Shown: positions 28,875-38,846 of the stretch, one piece after another
Position numbering within the stretch: position 1 is the first letter of the stretch
How the letters are laid out: each line of letters begins with the position of its first letter
Assembly (NCBI GenBank): GCA_016124385.1
Contig: WGNU01000005.1
Location: 434,001 to 498,000, forward strand
Direction of reading: 5' to 3'
Source of the DNA: Alphaproteobacteria bacterium
Lineage (GTDB): Bacteria > Pseudomonadota > Alphaproteobacteria > Micropepsales > Micropepsaceae
Length of the DNA stretch: 64,000 bases
The notes under the pieces: model-generated
What the model saw: only the letters and a program-made list of their open reading frames with translations
Database searches by the model: none
Told to the model about the DNA's origin: nothing
Made by a program: the position numbers and the translations under genes

Positions 28875-30055
28875 CGCGCGCCCATCGCGGCTCCAGGCGC
28901 CGGGGGACGCGCGCTGAGGAAGATCGCGGCGCCCCAAAGCCCTGAAAGCAGCGACCCGCCGAGCACGCCGAGCCGCACGGAGGCCACGTCCTCAGGCGCA
29001 TCGAACGCGAGGCTGCCGATGAAGAGGCTCATCGTGAAGCCGATGCCACAGAGCGCCGCTGCGCCATAGAGGTGCCGCCACGTCGCGGCCTCCGGCATCG
29101 GCGCGAGCCTGAGGAAGATTGGGATCGCCGTCGCGACGAAGATGCCGATCTGTTTGCCGACGAAGAGCCCCAGCGCGATGCCGAGCGGGATCGGCTCGAG
29201 TAGCCGCTCGAAGGTGAGGCCTGCGAGCGAGACGCCTGAATTGGCGAAGCCGAAAAGCGGCAGGATCGCGAACGTCACCGCCGGATGAAGGTCGTGCTCC
29301 AGGCGCGTGAGCGGTGACTCGCCCTCCGAATCCTTTGGCCTCAGGGGAATGAAGAGCGCGATGACGACGCCGGCGAGCGTCGCGTGGACGCCCGATTTGA
29401 GCACCGCCACCCACATGACGACGCCGATGAGGATATAGGGCACGATCGCCGTTACCCCCCGCAGATTGAGGGCGGCCATGAAGACCGCCGCTCCGCCAGC
29501 GATGAGAAGCGAGATCAGCGAGATTTGGTCGGTATAGAAGGCGGCAATGATGAGGATTGCGGCCAGGTCGTCGATGATCGCAACGGCGGTGACGAAGATC
29601 TTGATCGAGATCGGCACGCGCGTCCGCAGGAGCGCCAGCACCCCCAAGGTGAACGCGATATCGGTCGCCGCTGGAATGGCCCACCCGCGGGCCGTGAGCG
29701 GGCTGTCGCCCGCGACCGCCAGATAGAGGGCGGCCGGCAGCGCGACCCCGCCCAGAGCCGCGATGAGAGGCAAGACGGCCTGGCCGATGGAAGAGAGCGC
29801 GCCCTCGTAAACCTCGCGCTTGATCTCCAGCCCGACGAGAAAAAAGAAGATCGCCATCAACCCGTCGTTGATCCAAAGGAGCAGCGGTTTGGCGATTTCC
29901 AGCGGCCCGATCTGGATTGCCACGGGAATGGCGAGGAACCCCTCATAGAGCTCGCGCCATGGCGAATTAACGATGATGAGCGCAAGCGCGGCCGAAAGCG
30001 CGAGCAGAATGCCACCGGCCGCGGGATGACTGAAGAAATGACGAAGCTGGTCCAA
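28871..30055 (-). CDS. nhaA: Na+/H+ antiporter NhaA
   Basis: Inner-membrane sodium/proton antiporter, 394 residues with about 12 hydrophobic segments. Signature regions are SPWRELYEG, WINDGLMAIFFFLVGLEIKR, GWAIPAATDIAFTLGVL and the ion-binding Asp pair in IKIFVTAVAIIDDLAAILII. It exports Na+ in exchange for protons for pH and salt homeostasis. It is transcribed from the strand opposite the acyl-CoA ligase at 30205 (149 bases between starts) and its stop overlaps the cation diffusion facilitator stop. Confidence 0.96.
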   Translation of the reverse strand: MDQLRHFFSHPAAGGILLALSAALALIIVNSPWRELYEGFLAIPVAIQIGPLEIAKPLLLWINDGLMAIFFFLVGLEIKREVYEGALSSIGQAVLPLIAALGGVALPAALYLAVAGDSPLTARGWAIPAATDIAFTLGVLALLRTRVPISIKIFVTAVAIIDDLAAILIIAAFYTDQISLISLLIAGGAAVFMAALNLRGVTAIVPYILIGVVMWVAVLKSGVHATLAGVVIALFIPLRPKDSEGESPLTRLEHDLHPAVTFAILPLFGFANSGVSLAGLTFERLLEPIPLGIALGLFVGKQIGIFVATAIPIFLRLAPMPEAATWRHLYGAAALCGIGFTMSLFIGSLAFDAPEDVASVRLGVLGGSLLSGLWGAAIFLSARPPAPGAAMGAR

Positions 30056-30204
30056 GCGCCCTCCGCGGACGAAAGAGGTCGAGAAGAGTCCTCATATAGG
30101 CCTGGTCGGCAAAAACCAACCAGGGGAAGAGTGCTCCGTCGCGGGCGGAGGATTGCCCCTACGGCACGGCACCCCTAAATTGCACGCAAAGAAGAGGGAG
30201 GACG

Positions 30205-31845
30205 ATGACGATGCGTGGATTGATGCAGGACTGGTCCCTACTGACGTCGAAGATCCTGGATCACGCGGCGCTCTACTACGGTGATCGCGAGATCGTCTCG
30301 CGGTCGATCGAAGGCCCGATGCATCGCACCACCTACAGCGAGATCCATTCGCGCGCCCGCCGCGTCGCCAAGGCGCTAGCGCGCGAGGGTGTCCGCGAAG
30401 GAGACCGCGTGGGGACGCTCGCCTGGAATTCCTGGCGGCACCTTGAGGCCTGGTACGGCATCGCGGGCCTTGGCGCCGTCTATCACACGATCAACCCGCG
30501 CCTTTTCCCCGAGCAGATCGCCTACATCGCGAACCACGCCGAGGACAAGCTGCTCTTCACCGATCTGACGTTCGTGCCACTCCTGGAGAAGATCGCCAGT
30601 CATCTCACCTCCATCGAGCGCTTCGTCGTCATGACGGATGCGGCGCACATGCCCAAGACGAGCCTTAAGAAGGCGATGGCCTACGAGGATTTCATTGCGG
30701 GCGTCGATGACGATTTCGATTGGGCAACGCTCGACGAGAATGCGGCGTGCGGCCTTTGCTACACGAGCGGCACGACCGGCAATCCCAAGGGCGTCCTCTA
30801 CTCGCATCGCTCGAACGTGCTGCACGGCCTCGCCGCCAACAGCGCAGATGCGCTGGGCCTTCGCAACCGCGACACGATCCTGCCGATCGTCCCGATGTTC
30901 CACGCGAACGCCTGGGCCATCGCCTTTGCCGCGCCAATGATCGGCGCCAAGCTCGTGATGCCGGGCATGAAACTCGACGGCCCATCAGTTTATGAGCTCA
31001 TCGAGACCGAGAAGGTGACGTTCTCGGCCGCGGTGCCGACGGTCTGGCTGATGCTGCTCCAGCATCTCGAACAGAACAATTTAAAGCTCTCGACCCTCAA
31101 GCGCGTCGCAATCGGCGGCTCGGCCTGCCCGCAATCGATGATCGAGGCCTTCGAGGGCAAATACGGCGTGGAAGTGTGCCACGCCTGGGGCATGACTGAG
31201 ATGTCGCCCATCGGCACGCTCGCGATGATGAAGGCCGGCATGGAGGACTTGCCCCACGCCGAGCGCATCAAGATCAAGCTGAAGCAGGGCCGGCCGATCT
31301 TCACGGTCGAGATGAAGATCGTCGACGACGACAACAAGGAGCAGCCGCGCGACGGCAAGGCCTTTGGCCGGCTGAAGGTGCGCGGCCCCGCGATCGCGTC
31401 CGGCTACATGAAGGGCGAGGGCGGCCAAGTGCTCGACGCGGAGGGTTTTTTCGATACTGGTGACGTGGCGACGATCGATCCCGACGGCTTCATGCAGATC
31501 ACCGACCGCGCGAAGGACGTCATCAAATCGGGCGGCGAGTGGATCTCTTCGATCGAGATCGAGAATTTCGCCGTCGGTCATCCGGCGGTTGCGGAAGCCG
31601 CTGTCATCGGTCTGCCGCATCCCAAATGGGACGAGCGGCCGCTTCTCGTCTGTGTGCTGAAGAAGGGCGCGAGCGCGACAGCCGCCGACATCCTTGCCTA
31701 TCTGGATGGCAAGATCGCCAAATGGTGGATGCCGGACGATGTCGCTTTCGTCGATGAGATTCCGCACACGGCGACCGGCAAGATCCAGAAGGTGACGCTG
31801 CGCGAGCAGTTCAAGGCGCATAAATTGCCGACCGCGGCGGAATAG
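30205..31845 (+). CDS. Fatty acid--CoA ligase (AlkK/medium-to-long-chain type)
   Basis: ANL-superfamily acyl-CoA synthetase, 546 residues. Core motifs: [20 protein letters not shown] (P-loop), [56 protein letters not shown] and the C-terminal lysine in [13 protein letters not shown]. The N-terminus ([20 protein letters not shown]) is like the AlkK/FadD3-type ligases of medium- or long-chain fatty acids. A GGGAGG ribosome site precedes ATG 30205. It stands alone, divergent from nhaA and followed by a DUF1499 gene. Confidence 0.93.
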   Translation: MTMRGLMQDWSLLTSKILDHAALYYGDREIVSRSIEGPMHRTTYSEIHSRARRVAKALAREGVREGDRVGTLAWNSWRHLEAWYGIAGLGAVYHTINPRLFPEQIAYIANHAEDKLLFTDLTFVPLLEKIASHLTSIERFVVMTDAAHMPKTSLKKAMAYEDFIAGVDDDFDWATLDENAACGLCYTSGTTGNPKGVLYSHRSNVLHGLAANSADALGLRNRDTILPIVPMFHANAWAIAFAAPMIGAKLVMPGMKLDGPSVYELIETEKVTFSAAVPTVWLMLLQHLEQNNLKLSTLKRVAIGGSACPQSMIEAFEGKYGVEVCHAWGMTEMSPIGTLAMMKAGMEDLPHAERIKIKLKQGRPIFTVEMKIVDDDNKEQPRDGKAFGRLKVRGPAIASGYMKGEGGQVLDAEGFFDTGDVATIDPDGFMQITDRAKDVIKSGGEWISSIEIENFAVGHPAVAEAAVIGLPHPKWDERPLLVCVLKKGASATAADILAYLDGKIAKWWMPDDVAFVDEIPHTATGKIQKVTLREQFKAHKLPTAAE

Positions 31846-31873
31846 TCCGCTAGGTCGGCGGGAGGGGCGGGCG

Positions 31874-32605
31874 ATGGAAGGGATTCACGGCGTCTTGGGG
31901 CGGATCGCGTTTGCATCCGGCCTCGTGGGCGCATTGATGATTGTGGTATCGGGCCCCTTGGCCCGGATCAGCCTCATCGACCATCGCTCCGCGCTGCTCG
32001 TCTTCGTGATCGGGTTGATCGCGTGCCTGGTGGCGCTCGCCGCGGCGCTGGTGTGGGGATTGCTGCGCCTCGCGCGCGGCCATGGACCCCGCTGGGGCGG
32101 CGCGCTCGCCGGTTTCGTGATCGCGGGTGTCGCTGCCGCCTATCCGCTGATGATGCTGCAGAAGGCGGCGGGCGTGCCGCCGATCCACGACATTACGACC
32201 GACATCGTCGAGCCGCCGGCGTTCGTCGCGCTCGCTGGGCACCGCGACGGCGCGGAGAACCCGGACGAGTATCCCGGCCTCGACGTCGCGGTCGAGCAGA
32301 CCAAGGCCTATCCGACCATCAAGCCCTTCATGACGCCGACGCCGCCTGCCGTGCTTTTCGCTGAGGCAAAGACCGCTGCGGAAGCGATGGGCTGGGAGAT
32401 CGTCTCGGCGAGCGAAGCTGACGGCCGCATCGAAGCGACGGACACGAGCGCCTTTTTCGGCTTCAAGGACGACATCGTCATCCGCATCCGTGCGGAGGGC
32501 GAGGGCTCGCGCCTCGACATGCGCTCGAAATCCCGGATCGGCCAGTCCGATATCGGCGCGAACGCGGCGCGGATCGAGGCGTTCCTCGCCGAGTTGCAGA
32601 CCTAG
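31874..32605 (+). CDS. DUF1499 family membrane protein
   Basis: A 243-residue protein with three hydrophobic helices in the first 100 residues ([39 protein letters not shown] and a helix near [16 protein letters not shown]), then a soluble DUF1499 domain: [55 protein letters not shown] and [20 protein letters not shown]. The function of DUF1499 is unknown. It follows the ligase after 28 bases and may share its transcript. Confidence 0.88.
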   Translation: MEGIHGVLGRIAFASGLVGALMIVVSGPLARISLIDHRSALLVFVIGLIACLVALAAALVWGLLRLARGHGPRWGGALAGFVIAGVAAAYPLMMLQKAAGVPPIHDITTDIVEPPAFVALAGHRDGAENPDEYPGLDVAVEQTKAYPTIKPFMTPTPPAVLFAEAKTAAEAMGWEIVSASEADGRIEATDTSAFFGFKDDIVIRIRAEGEGSRLDMRSKSRIGQSDIGANAARIEAFLAELQT

Positions 32606-32628
32606 CGTCGCCGCGTCTCGGGCTCCGC

Positions 32629-32715
32629 CATCCCTCGAGGCCCTTTCGCCTCATCCTGAGGGCGAGCGGAGCGAGCGTCTCGAAGGGCGAGGCGAAAGGG
32701 CGCCTCAGGATGAGG
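32629..32715. repeat. Intergenic palindromic repeat (CTCATCCTGAGG type)
   Basis: CCCTTTCGCCTC (32641-32652) pairs with GAGGCGAAAGGG (32689-32700), and the CTCATCCTGAGG/CTCAGGATGAGG blocks also pair. The same 12-base arm occurs at 48754-48765 and 48796-48807. It lies between the convergent DUF1499 and metallo-hydrolase genes. Confidence 0.8.
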
Positions 32716-32745
32716 ACGCCGCGCGATCCCATGGAGATTGCAGAC

Positions 32746-33693
32746 CTAGGACGCGAGGCGGTAGCGCGCGCTAAGGCTCGCCTTGCCGTCCGCTGTGACA
32801 CGCCCTTCGCCCGCGAGCTGGATCAGATGCGCGTGCACGGAAAGCGCGGCCGCGGGATGGAGCTTCGGGTCGACATCCGTATAGATGCGCCGCACGAGTT
32901 CGGGGATCGCTTGTTCGCCGGCCTTGAGAGCGGAGAGGATCTGCGCCTCCCGGTCGCGGCGATGCGCGATCAGCGAGCGCACGAAATCTTGCGGCTTGCG
33001 CGCGAGCGCATCGTGCGGCCCGCCGATCGGCGCGCCATGCGTCGGGTAGTAGACGCGGTCGTCGCGTTTGAGCAGCCGCTCGAGCGAGGCGAAATAGGCG
33101 GCCATGTCGCCGTCCGGGGGACCGATCACGGTCGTTGACCAGCCCATCACGTGATCGCCAGTAAAGAGCGCCTGCTCCTCTTTCAGCGCGAAGCACAAAT
33201 GATTGGACGTATGCCCCGGCGTGAACACGCACTCGAACGTCCAGCCGGGCCCGGAGATCTGGTCGCCGTCGCGCATCGTGACATCGGGGCGGAAATCCAT
33301 GTCGCCCCCCTCCTCGATGCGCACATCCGCGCCGCCCTCGTGGGGCCCTGAGCCGTGCGGGCCATAGCCATACGTCTTTGCCCCCGTCGCGGCCTTTAGG
33401 GGCGCGGCCGCCGGCGAGTGATCCGCATGGGTGTGCGTGATGAGGAGGTGGCCGATCGTCTCACCCTTAAGGCCCTCCCGCAGCGCCGCAATATGCGCCT
33501 CATCGAGCGGTCCCGGATCGATCACCGCGACGGAGCCGCGCCCGACGACATAGGTTCCCGTTCCCGCGAATGTGAAGGGATTGGGGTTGTGCGCGACGAC
33601 ACGCCGGACCAGCGGCGAGATCTCAACCAGGCTGCCATAGGCTGGCTCGAAGCGGCGATTGACGGGAAGCGGTTGACCCAAGGGCGACCTCAC
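32746..33693 (-). CDS. MBL-fold metallo-hydrolase (LACTB2-like)
   Basis: Metallo-beta-lactamase fold protein of about 315 residues. The metal site is ITHTHADHSPAA; CVFTPGHTSNHLCFALKEEQ and LFTGDHVMGWSTTVI supply further ligands. The C-terminal region (IYTDVDPKLHPAAALSVHAH) is a winged-helix-like domain typical of the LACTB2/thiolesterase branch. I start it at GTG 33693 because family members begin shortly before PLPVNRRFEPAYG; the ATG at 33777 is an alternative that would leave only 32 bases to the divergent GST. Substrate unknown. Confidence 0.78.
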   Translation of the reverse strand: MRSPLGQPLPVNRRFEPAYGSLVEISPLVRRVVAHNPNPFTFAGTGTYVVGRGSVAVIDPGPLDEAHIAALREGLKGETIGHLLITHTHADHSPAAAPLKAATGAKTYGYGPHGSGPHEGGADVRIEEGGDMDFRPDVTMRDGDQISGPGWTFECVFTPGHTSNHLCFALKEEQALFTGDHVMGWSTTVIGPPDGDMAAYFASLERLLKRDDRVYYPTHGAPIGGPHDALARKPQDFVRSLIAHRRDREAQILSALKAGEQAIPELVRRIYTDVDPKLHPAAALSVHAHLIQLAGEGRVTADGKASLSARYRLAS

Positions 33694-33808
33694 GCAAGGC
33701 GAAGGGGAGTTGACCGGCGCCGATCCGCGAACGACGATCCGCTCGCCCACAGAACCCAAAGACGTCGCGCATGGCAAGGCGGCGTCGCAACAGGGAGAGA
33801 AACCTCAC

Positions 33809-34420
33809 ATGAAGCTGATCAACTCCATTGGCCCCAACCCGCATGTCGTGCGGATGTTCATTGCCGAGAAAGGTCTGAAGATCCCGACGCAGGACATCGA
33901 CCTCATGAAGGGCGAGAACCGCCAAGCCGGTCATCTCGCGCGCAACCCGGCCGGTCAGTCGCCCGCGCTCGAACTGGACGACGGCACCTATCTCTCCGAG
34001 ATCACGGCGATTTGCGAGTATCTCGAGGAACTTCACCCCAAGCCCTCGCTGTTCGGCACGACGCCGAAGGAGCGCGCCGAGACGCGCATGTGGGCGCGGC
34101 GCGCGGATCTCAACATCCTCGAGCCGCTGGCGAACGGTTTCCGCTACGCAGAAGGCTTGCCGCTCTTTCAGAACCGCATCCCGTGCGTTCCCGAAGCCGC
34201 GCCCGGCCTGAAGCGCGTCGCGCAGGACCGCGAGCTGTGGTTCGACAAGATGATGGCTGGCCGTCAGTGGATCTGCGGCGATCGCTTCAGCTACGCCGAC
34301 ATCTTGCTCTTCTGCTTCCTGGGCTTTGGCCAGACGGTCGGCCAGGCGATCAATCCGGAAGCCAAGTGGCTGCTCGGCTGGTTCGATCGCGTGAAGGCGC
34401 GCCCGAGCGCGAGCGCATGA
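33809..34420 (+). CDS. Glutathione S-transferase
   Basis: Soluble GST, 203 residues. The N-terminal thioredoxin-like domain (residues 1-75) has KLINSIGPNPHVVRMFIAEK, the cis-Pro region GQSPALELDDGTYLSE and ITAICEYLEEL; the helical domain includes WICGDRFSYADILLFCF, the N-capping-box region. It likely conjugates or isomerises small electrophiles with glutathione. The ATG at 33809 is preceded by GGGAGAG; the extension to 33710 is rejected. It is divergent from the metallo-hydrolase and convergent with the LpxR-like gene 7 bases away. Confidence 0.92.
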   Translation: MKLINSIGPNPHVVRMFIAEKGLKIPTQDIDLMKGENRQAGHLARNPAGQSPALELDDGTYLSEITAICEYLEELHPKPSLFGTTPKERAETRMWARRADLNILEPLANGFRYAEGLPLFQNRIPCVPEAAPGLKRVAQDRELWFDKMMAGRQWICGDRFSYADILLFCFLGFGQTVGQAINPEAKWLLGWFDRVKARPSASA

Positions 34421-34427
34421 AGCTCGC

Positions 34428-35462
34428 TTAGAACGTAAAGGCGAACGACACGGCGCCGAATTCGGCGGGCCTTTGCTGCCCGTCGAATTCGTCCGTGCGA
34501 AAGACATAGGAATAGGTGACGCGTGTGCCGAGCAGGATGACCGCGAGGCCGGCCTGCATGTCCGCGACGAAGAATTTCTTGTCGACGCTCGGGCTGTCGC
34601 GCCACGTATTGCCGTCGAGGAAGATGTCCTGCGCGATCGCGCGGCCCTCGATCCCCGCGAAGAGATACCAGCTCCAATCGGCCGTGCTGTTGAAGAATGC
34701 GGAGCCCGATAGCGCCGGGCGAATGCGCGGCGCGCCGAAATCGGCGTCCAGCCCCTGGCCAAAACGCATGACGCCGCCGAGCGCGGCATAGGTCTGTACG
34801 TTGCCGAGCGCGAGTGAGGCCGTCGGCGACAGATCGAGTTCGAGCCCGAAATCGTTCGAGAGCGTGAGCGGGATGTGCCACTGGCTGTCGAGCAGCAGCA
34901 TGACGCCGGGCTCGTCCTTCAGCTGGGAATCCCAGCCGCGCGATTCAGCGACGCCAATCCGGCGGTGGAACCCGTTCTGGACTTCCTCGCCGAGCGCCGA
35001 GGGTCCGACGACCCCTAGATGAAGCTCGGCCGACGTGAGGTTGGCGATGCGGTTGTCGCGCCGCGGCGTATAGGCAACGAGCGAGAGCGCGGTATAGAGC
35101 CAGCCCGCATAGGGCCGGTCGCTCGGGTCGGGAATGACGACCTTGGTGTTGTTGGGCGTATAAAGGCTTTGGCCGAGCGCGATGCCCCAGCGCATCCGCG
35201 CGTCGTCACCGAAGAGATCGCCGAGGCCCTCGCTCAGCATCGTCCGCGCATCGGAAAAGCCCGGCGGCAACAGCGGTCGCTCCGGTGAGAGCCAGGAGAG
35301 TTTCAGCCCGTTTGTGTATTGCTCGTCGCGATCGGTGAAGACGTCGTTCTCAACGATGAACGAAACGACACCGTTGGCGTCGGGATCGGTGGCATCCGCC
35401 GCGATGGCCGGGGGGGTCGCCAGCGCAACGCAGAAAAAGAGTCCAACACCGAGGCCGCGCAT
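34428..35462 (-). CDS. LpxR family outer-membrane lipid A deacylase
   Basis: Outer-membrane beta-barrel of the LpxR family, 344 residues, which removes the 3'-acyloxyacyl group of lipid A. A signal peptide (LFFCVALATPPAIA) precedes SFIVENDVFTDRDEQYTNGL (N39, D40 and T50 in this numbering) and AELHLGVVGPSALGEEVQNG (His148), the two strongest family motifs. The C-terminus ends in Phe (VSFAFTF), as expected for an outer-membrane barrel signal. The ATG at 35462 fits the signal peptide; the extension to 35579 does not. It is convergent with the GST. Confidence 0.82.
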   Translation of the reverse strand: MRGLGVGLFFCVALATPPAIAADATDPDANGVVSFIVENDVFTDRDEQYTNGLKLSWLSPERPLLPPGFSDARTMLSEGLGDLFGDDARMRWGIALGQSLYTPNNTKVVIPDPSDRPYAGWLYTALSLVAYTPRRDNRIANLTSAELHLGVVGPSALGEEVQNGFHRRIGVAESRGWDSQLKDEPGVMLLLDSQWHIPLTLSNDFGLELDLSPTASLALGNVQTYAALGGVMRFGQGLDADFGAPRIRPALSGSAFFNSTADWSWYLFAGIEGRAIAQDIFLDGNTWRDSPSVDKKFFVADMQAGLAVILLGTRVTYSYVFRTDEFDGQQRPAEFGAVSFAFTF

Positions 35463-35551
35463 GAAAACCCCTCGAACACGAATCGATCGCTGACGATGCG
35501 GCGGACAATACCGCAGTGCGGCAAGCGCGTCGCGCCCGAAAGCAGGACGCG

Positions 35552-37105
35552 CTAAATCTGCCGGCCGGCTTTCTCCCAATAAGGTTCACGCAACTTGCGC
35601 TTGAAGATTTTTCCCGAATCCTCGCGCGGCAGCGCGCTCGCGAACTCGATCACCTTTGGGATCTTGTAGCGTGCAAGATGCGCACTGAGCGCGCTCTTCA
35701 CGCCCGCCGGATCGAGCGCAGCGCCGGGCTCGGGCTGGATATAGGCGCACAGGCTCTCGCCGAACTCCTCGTCCGGAATGCCGAAGACCGCGCAATCCGC
35801 GACGCCCTTAACCTTCAGCAGCTCGGATTCGATTTCGGCCGGATAGATGTTCACGCCGCCCGAGATCACCATCTGGTTGCGCCGGTCGCACAGGAACAGG
35901 AACCCGTCCTTGTCGAGATAGCCGATATCGCCGACCGAGATGAGGCCGTCGCGCTCGGCCTTGGCGCGCTTGGCGTCGTCGCCGTGATAGGTGAAATCGG
36001 CGACCGTCGTCACGCGGCAATAGATGTCGCCGGCCTCACCCTGCGGCAGTTCCTTGCCGTCTTCGCCGATGACTTTGAGGCCGACATCGGGCAGCGCCTT
36101 GCCGACCGTGCCGGGATGCGCGAGCCATTCGGCCGACGTGCAATAGACGACTGCGCCCGTTTCCGTCGCGCCGTAATACTCGTTGATGACGGGTCCGAAC
36201 CACTCGATCATCGCGCGCTTGATGTGCGGCGGGCAGGGCGCGGCCGCGTGCACGACATGGCGCAGCGATGAGAGGTCATAGCGCCGGCGCACCTCCTCCG
36301 GCAGCTTTAGGAGGCGCACGAACATCGTCGGCACCATCTGGATGTGCGTGACCTTGTGCTTTTCGATGAGGTGCAGAAGGTCTTCCGGCTCGAAGCGCGG
36401 CTGAAGAATGATCGTCGCGCCCGCCCGCGCGGCCAGGAGCGCATAGGCATTGGGTGCCGAATGGTAGATCGGCCCTGGAATGATCGTCGTGATCGGCGGC
36501 GCGTTCGGGTTGAGCACGGAATCGACGAGCCCGAACACGGTGCCGATCGTCCGCGTCGTCGCCATCGCCTGTTCGGGCGTCGGCGGGCGGCGGCGCACGC
36601 CCTTGGGCTTTCCCGTCGTGCCGCTCGTGTAGATCATGGCGCCCGGCGCCTCCATCACCTCGGGCGTGCGCCGTTCGAACCCCGCGATCCATTGGTTCCA
36701 GTCGGTGGCGCCCGCCGGCACCGCACAGGCCGCCGGATCGATGTGATAGGCGGCCGCGATCTCGGGCGGCGTCGGCACGATGAAGACCGGCACGCCTTTC
36801 GGGATCGCGGAGGCGACGCCGCGATAGAGATCGGTGTGGATGACGATCGCCTTCGCTCCGCAATTGGTGAAGAGGTAGTCCGCCTCCTCGGGCGTGTAAT
36901 GCCAATTGACCGGTACTGAATAGCCGCCCAGCTGCCCGACGCCGATCGAGGCCTCGAAGAATGCGAAATCGTTCCGCAGCATCATCGCGACCGCATCGTC
37001 GCGCCCGATGCCGAGCGAGGCGAATCCCGCCGCCGCGCGCTCCGCGTTCTCGGCGAGTTGCGGGCTTGAGATCTCCCGCGTACCGCTAATGATCTTGCCG
37101 CTCAT
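35552..37105 (-). CDS. Acyl-CoA synthetase (short/aromatic-acid branch)
   Basis: ANL-superfamily acyl-CoA synthetase, 517 residues. The P-loop is IYTSGTTGKPKGVRRRPPTP, followed by PGPIYHSAPNAYALL, the acceptor loop YYGATETGAVVYC, VGDIGYLDKDGFLFLCDRRN and the C-terminal catalytic Lys in EDSGKIFKRKLREPYW. It is a close relative of the ligase at 62159, sharing the block TMFVRLLKLPEEVRRRYDLS and HAAAPCP. The carboxylic acid used is unknown. It starts at ATG 37105 with an AGGGAG ribosome site. Confidence 0.92.
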   Translation of the reverse strand: MSGKIISGTREISSPQLAENAERAAAGFASLGIGRDDAVAMMLRNDFAFFEASIGVGQLGGYSVPVNWHYTPEEADYLFTNCGAKAIVIHTDLYRGVASAIPKGVPVFIVPTPPEIAAAYHIDPAACAVPAGATDWNQWIAGFERRTPEVMEAPGAMIYTSGTTGKPKGVRRRPPTPEQAMATTRTIGTVFGLVDSVLNPNAPPITTIIPGPIYHSAPNAYALLAARAGATIILQPRFEPEDLLHLIEKHKVTHIQMVPTMFVRLLKLPEEVRRRYDLSSLRHVVHAAAPCPPHIKRAMIEWFGPVINEYYGATETGAVVYCTSAEWLAHPGTVGKALPDVGLKVIGEDGKELPQGEAGDIYCRVTTVADFTYHGDDAKRAKAERDGLISVGDIGYLDKDGFLFLCDRRNQMVISGGVNIYPAEIESELLKVKGVADCAVFGIPDEEFGESLCAYIQPEPGAALDPAGVKSALSAHLARYKIPKVIEFASALPREDSGKIFKRKLREPYWEKAGRQI

Positions 37106-37270
37106 CGTCGTCTGCTCCCTGGCGCCCATTATTTTTGTGATGCGTGCATGCCACTAGAAAGGCTGCCAAGAAAGAGGGCGCAAGAGCAAGGCCCGGCCGA
37201 TGCCCGAAACCTTCGCTCCGACGGAATAGGGCGCGCCCGTTCGTGTAAGAAGGCGCGAACGGAGATGGCA

Positions 37271-38176
37271 ATGGGGCTCGCGATGCTGGGACGGCGATGG
37301 CTGGGCGCAGGCTTAGGGCTATGGCTGGCGGTGGCGCCCGTGAGCGCCGCAACCCTTGAGCGCGAACGCGAGATTGACGGCCTGACGCGCACCTATACGC
37401 TCGTCACGCCGGATGGACAGGCAGAGCCGCGCGCGACGGCCTTCATCCTTCACGGCGGCAACGGCACGGGCGCGAAGATCCGCCGCTACGTGCAGTTCGA
37501 CGAGCCGGCGCTGAGGCAAGGCTACGTGATCGTCTATCCCGACGGCACCGATCGTCAGTGGAATGACGGTCGCCTGGCGCCGATTGTGCCCCGCGTCGAT
37601 GACGTGAAGTTCCTGCGCACGATCGCGGAGGATCTGATCGCCGAGAAAATCGCCGATCCGCGCCGTATCACGGTCGCGGGCATTTCCAACGGCGGCATGA
37701 TGGCGATGCGCCTCGCCTGCGAGGCCTGGGATCGCTTCGCCGCGGTCGGCGTGATCGCCGCGCAATTGCCCAATCAATTGGACTGCCGCCCGGGCCGCGA
37801 AATGCCGATCCTCTTCGTGCTCGGCACGGAAGACCGCTTCGTGCCGTTCAAGGGCGGCGCGATCCTCTCGCGCGGGCCCGATCGCGGCGGCGTCATTTCG
37901 GCGACGGCGACCCTCGACTTCTGGCGCGCCAATAATGGCTGCGCGCCCGCGCTGGCGGTGACCGCGCTGCCCGATCGCGACGCGGGTGACGGCACGACCG
38001 TGACGCGCCAGGTGGGCGTCTCCTGCCGCGCACCTGTTGAGGCTTACATCATCGAGGGCGGCGGCCACGCCTGGCCGGGCGGGCGCGACGGTGCGCTGGC
38101 GGTACGGTTGCTCGGCACGCATAGCCGCGAGATCGACGTCAACGCGCTGCTGCTGGAATTCTGGCGGCCGCTCTAG
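37271..38176 (+). CDS. Secreted alpha/beta hydrolase, PHB depolymerase/LpqC-like esterase
   Basis: Secreted serine esterase of the LpqC / PHB-depolymerase-like family, 301 residues. A signal peptide (LGAGLGLWLAVAPVSA) leads to FILHGGNGTGAKIRRYVQF (oxyanion loop), VAGISNGGMMAMRLACEAW (nucleophile Ser in GISNGG), VLGTEDRFVPFKGG (acid) and IIEGGGHAWPGG (His). The substrate could be polyhydroxyalkanoate oligomers or feruloyl-type esters; sequence does not decide. The ATG at 37271 follows GGAG with 6-base spacing; ATG 37265 is an alternative. Convergent, overlapping by four bases with the TetR gene. Confidence 0.85.
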   Translation: MGLAMLGRRWLGAGLGLWLAVAPVSAATLEREREIDGLTRTYTLVTPDGQAEPRATAFILHGGNGTGAKIRRYVQFDEPALRQGYVIVYPDGTDRQWNDGRLAPIVPRVDDVKFLRTIAEDLIAEKIADPRRITVAGISNGGMMAMRLACEAWDRFAAVGVIAAQLPNQLDCRPGREMPILFVLGTEDRFVPFKGGAILSRGPDRGGVISATATLDFWRANNGCAPALAVTALPDRDAGDGTTVTRQVGVSCRAPVEAYIIEGGGHAWPGGRDGALAVRLLGTHSREIDVNALLLEFWRPL

Positions 38177-38808
38177 TTGAGCGATCGTGCGGCGGCCGTG
38201 ACGCCCCCCGCGGCGAGCACCATCGCGGCGGCATCGCGCCCGAGCGCACCCAGATCCGCGCGCGCCTCGCCCGAACGCGTGCGCACCGCCATCGAGTGAA
38301 CGATGCTGCCGAGCACGCGGGCCGTGCGCATCGGATCGAGCGAGGCCGGCACTTGGCCCTCCGCGATCGCGCGCTCCAGCCGCCGCGCGACGATCTCATC
38401 GATCGATTGGATCACCAGGTGAAGCCGCTCGCGGATGTCGGGATCGAGCGTTGCCTCGGCGGTCGCCGTGCAGATGGCGACGCACCCGCGCGCGCCGTTC
38501 TCGCCGCTGAAATAGACGGCGAGCGCTCCTTCCATCAGCGCCGCCAGCGCGTCCTCGATCCGCGCCGCGCCGAACAGCAGATGTTCCATCTGCTGCAGCA
38601 TGCCGCCCCGGAACAGGTCGAGCGCGGCGAGATACATCGCCTTCTTGTCGCCGAACGCGCCATAGAGGCTGGGCCGGTTCATCCCCGTCGCCTCGACCAG
38701 ATCATCGAGCGTCGCCGTCGAATAGCCCTTCTCCCAGAACGCCGCGAGCAGGCGCCCCAGCGCTTCATCGCGGTCATAGGTCGGTGGGCGGCCACGCGGC
38801 GGAGACAT
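38173..38808 (-). CDS. TetR family transcriptional regulator
   Basis: TetR-type repressor, 211 residues. The N-terminal HTH is DEALGRLLAAFWEKGYSTAT followed by LDDLVEATGMNRPSLYGAFG and KKAMYLAALDLF; the C-terminal ligand domain carries GARGCVAICTATAEATLDP. It is divergent from a GST gene and two 22-base dyads with TTTTGTACC/GGTACAAAA elements lie between the starts, so it probably represses itself and that GST. Confidence 0.92.
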   Translation of the reverse strand: MSPPRGRPPTYDRDEALGRLLAAFWEKGYSTATLDDLVEATGMNRPSLYGAFGDKKAMYLAALDLFRGGMLQQMEHLLFGAARIEDALAALMEGALAVYFSGENGARGCVAICTATAEATLDPDIRERLHLVIQSIDEIVARRLERAIAEGQVPASLDPMRTARVLGSIVHSMAVRTRSGEARADLGALGRDAAAMVLAAGGVTAAARSLN

Positions 38809-38830
38809 TTTTGTACCTTACAGTAGAAAA
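38809..38830. promoter_or_regulatory. Probable TetR operator 1
   Basis: TTTTGTACCTTACAGTAGAAAA is an imperfect 22-base dyad next to the TetR start. It shares the TTTTGTACC half-site with operator 2, and a longer perfect 10-base inverted repeat TTTTTGTACC (38808-38817) / GGTACAAAAA (38860-38869) spans the region. Confidence 0.6.
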
Positions 38831-38846
38831 TCCTTGACCAAACCTA

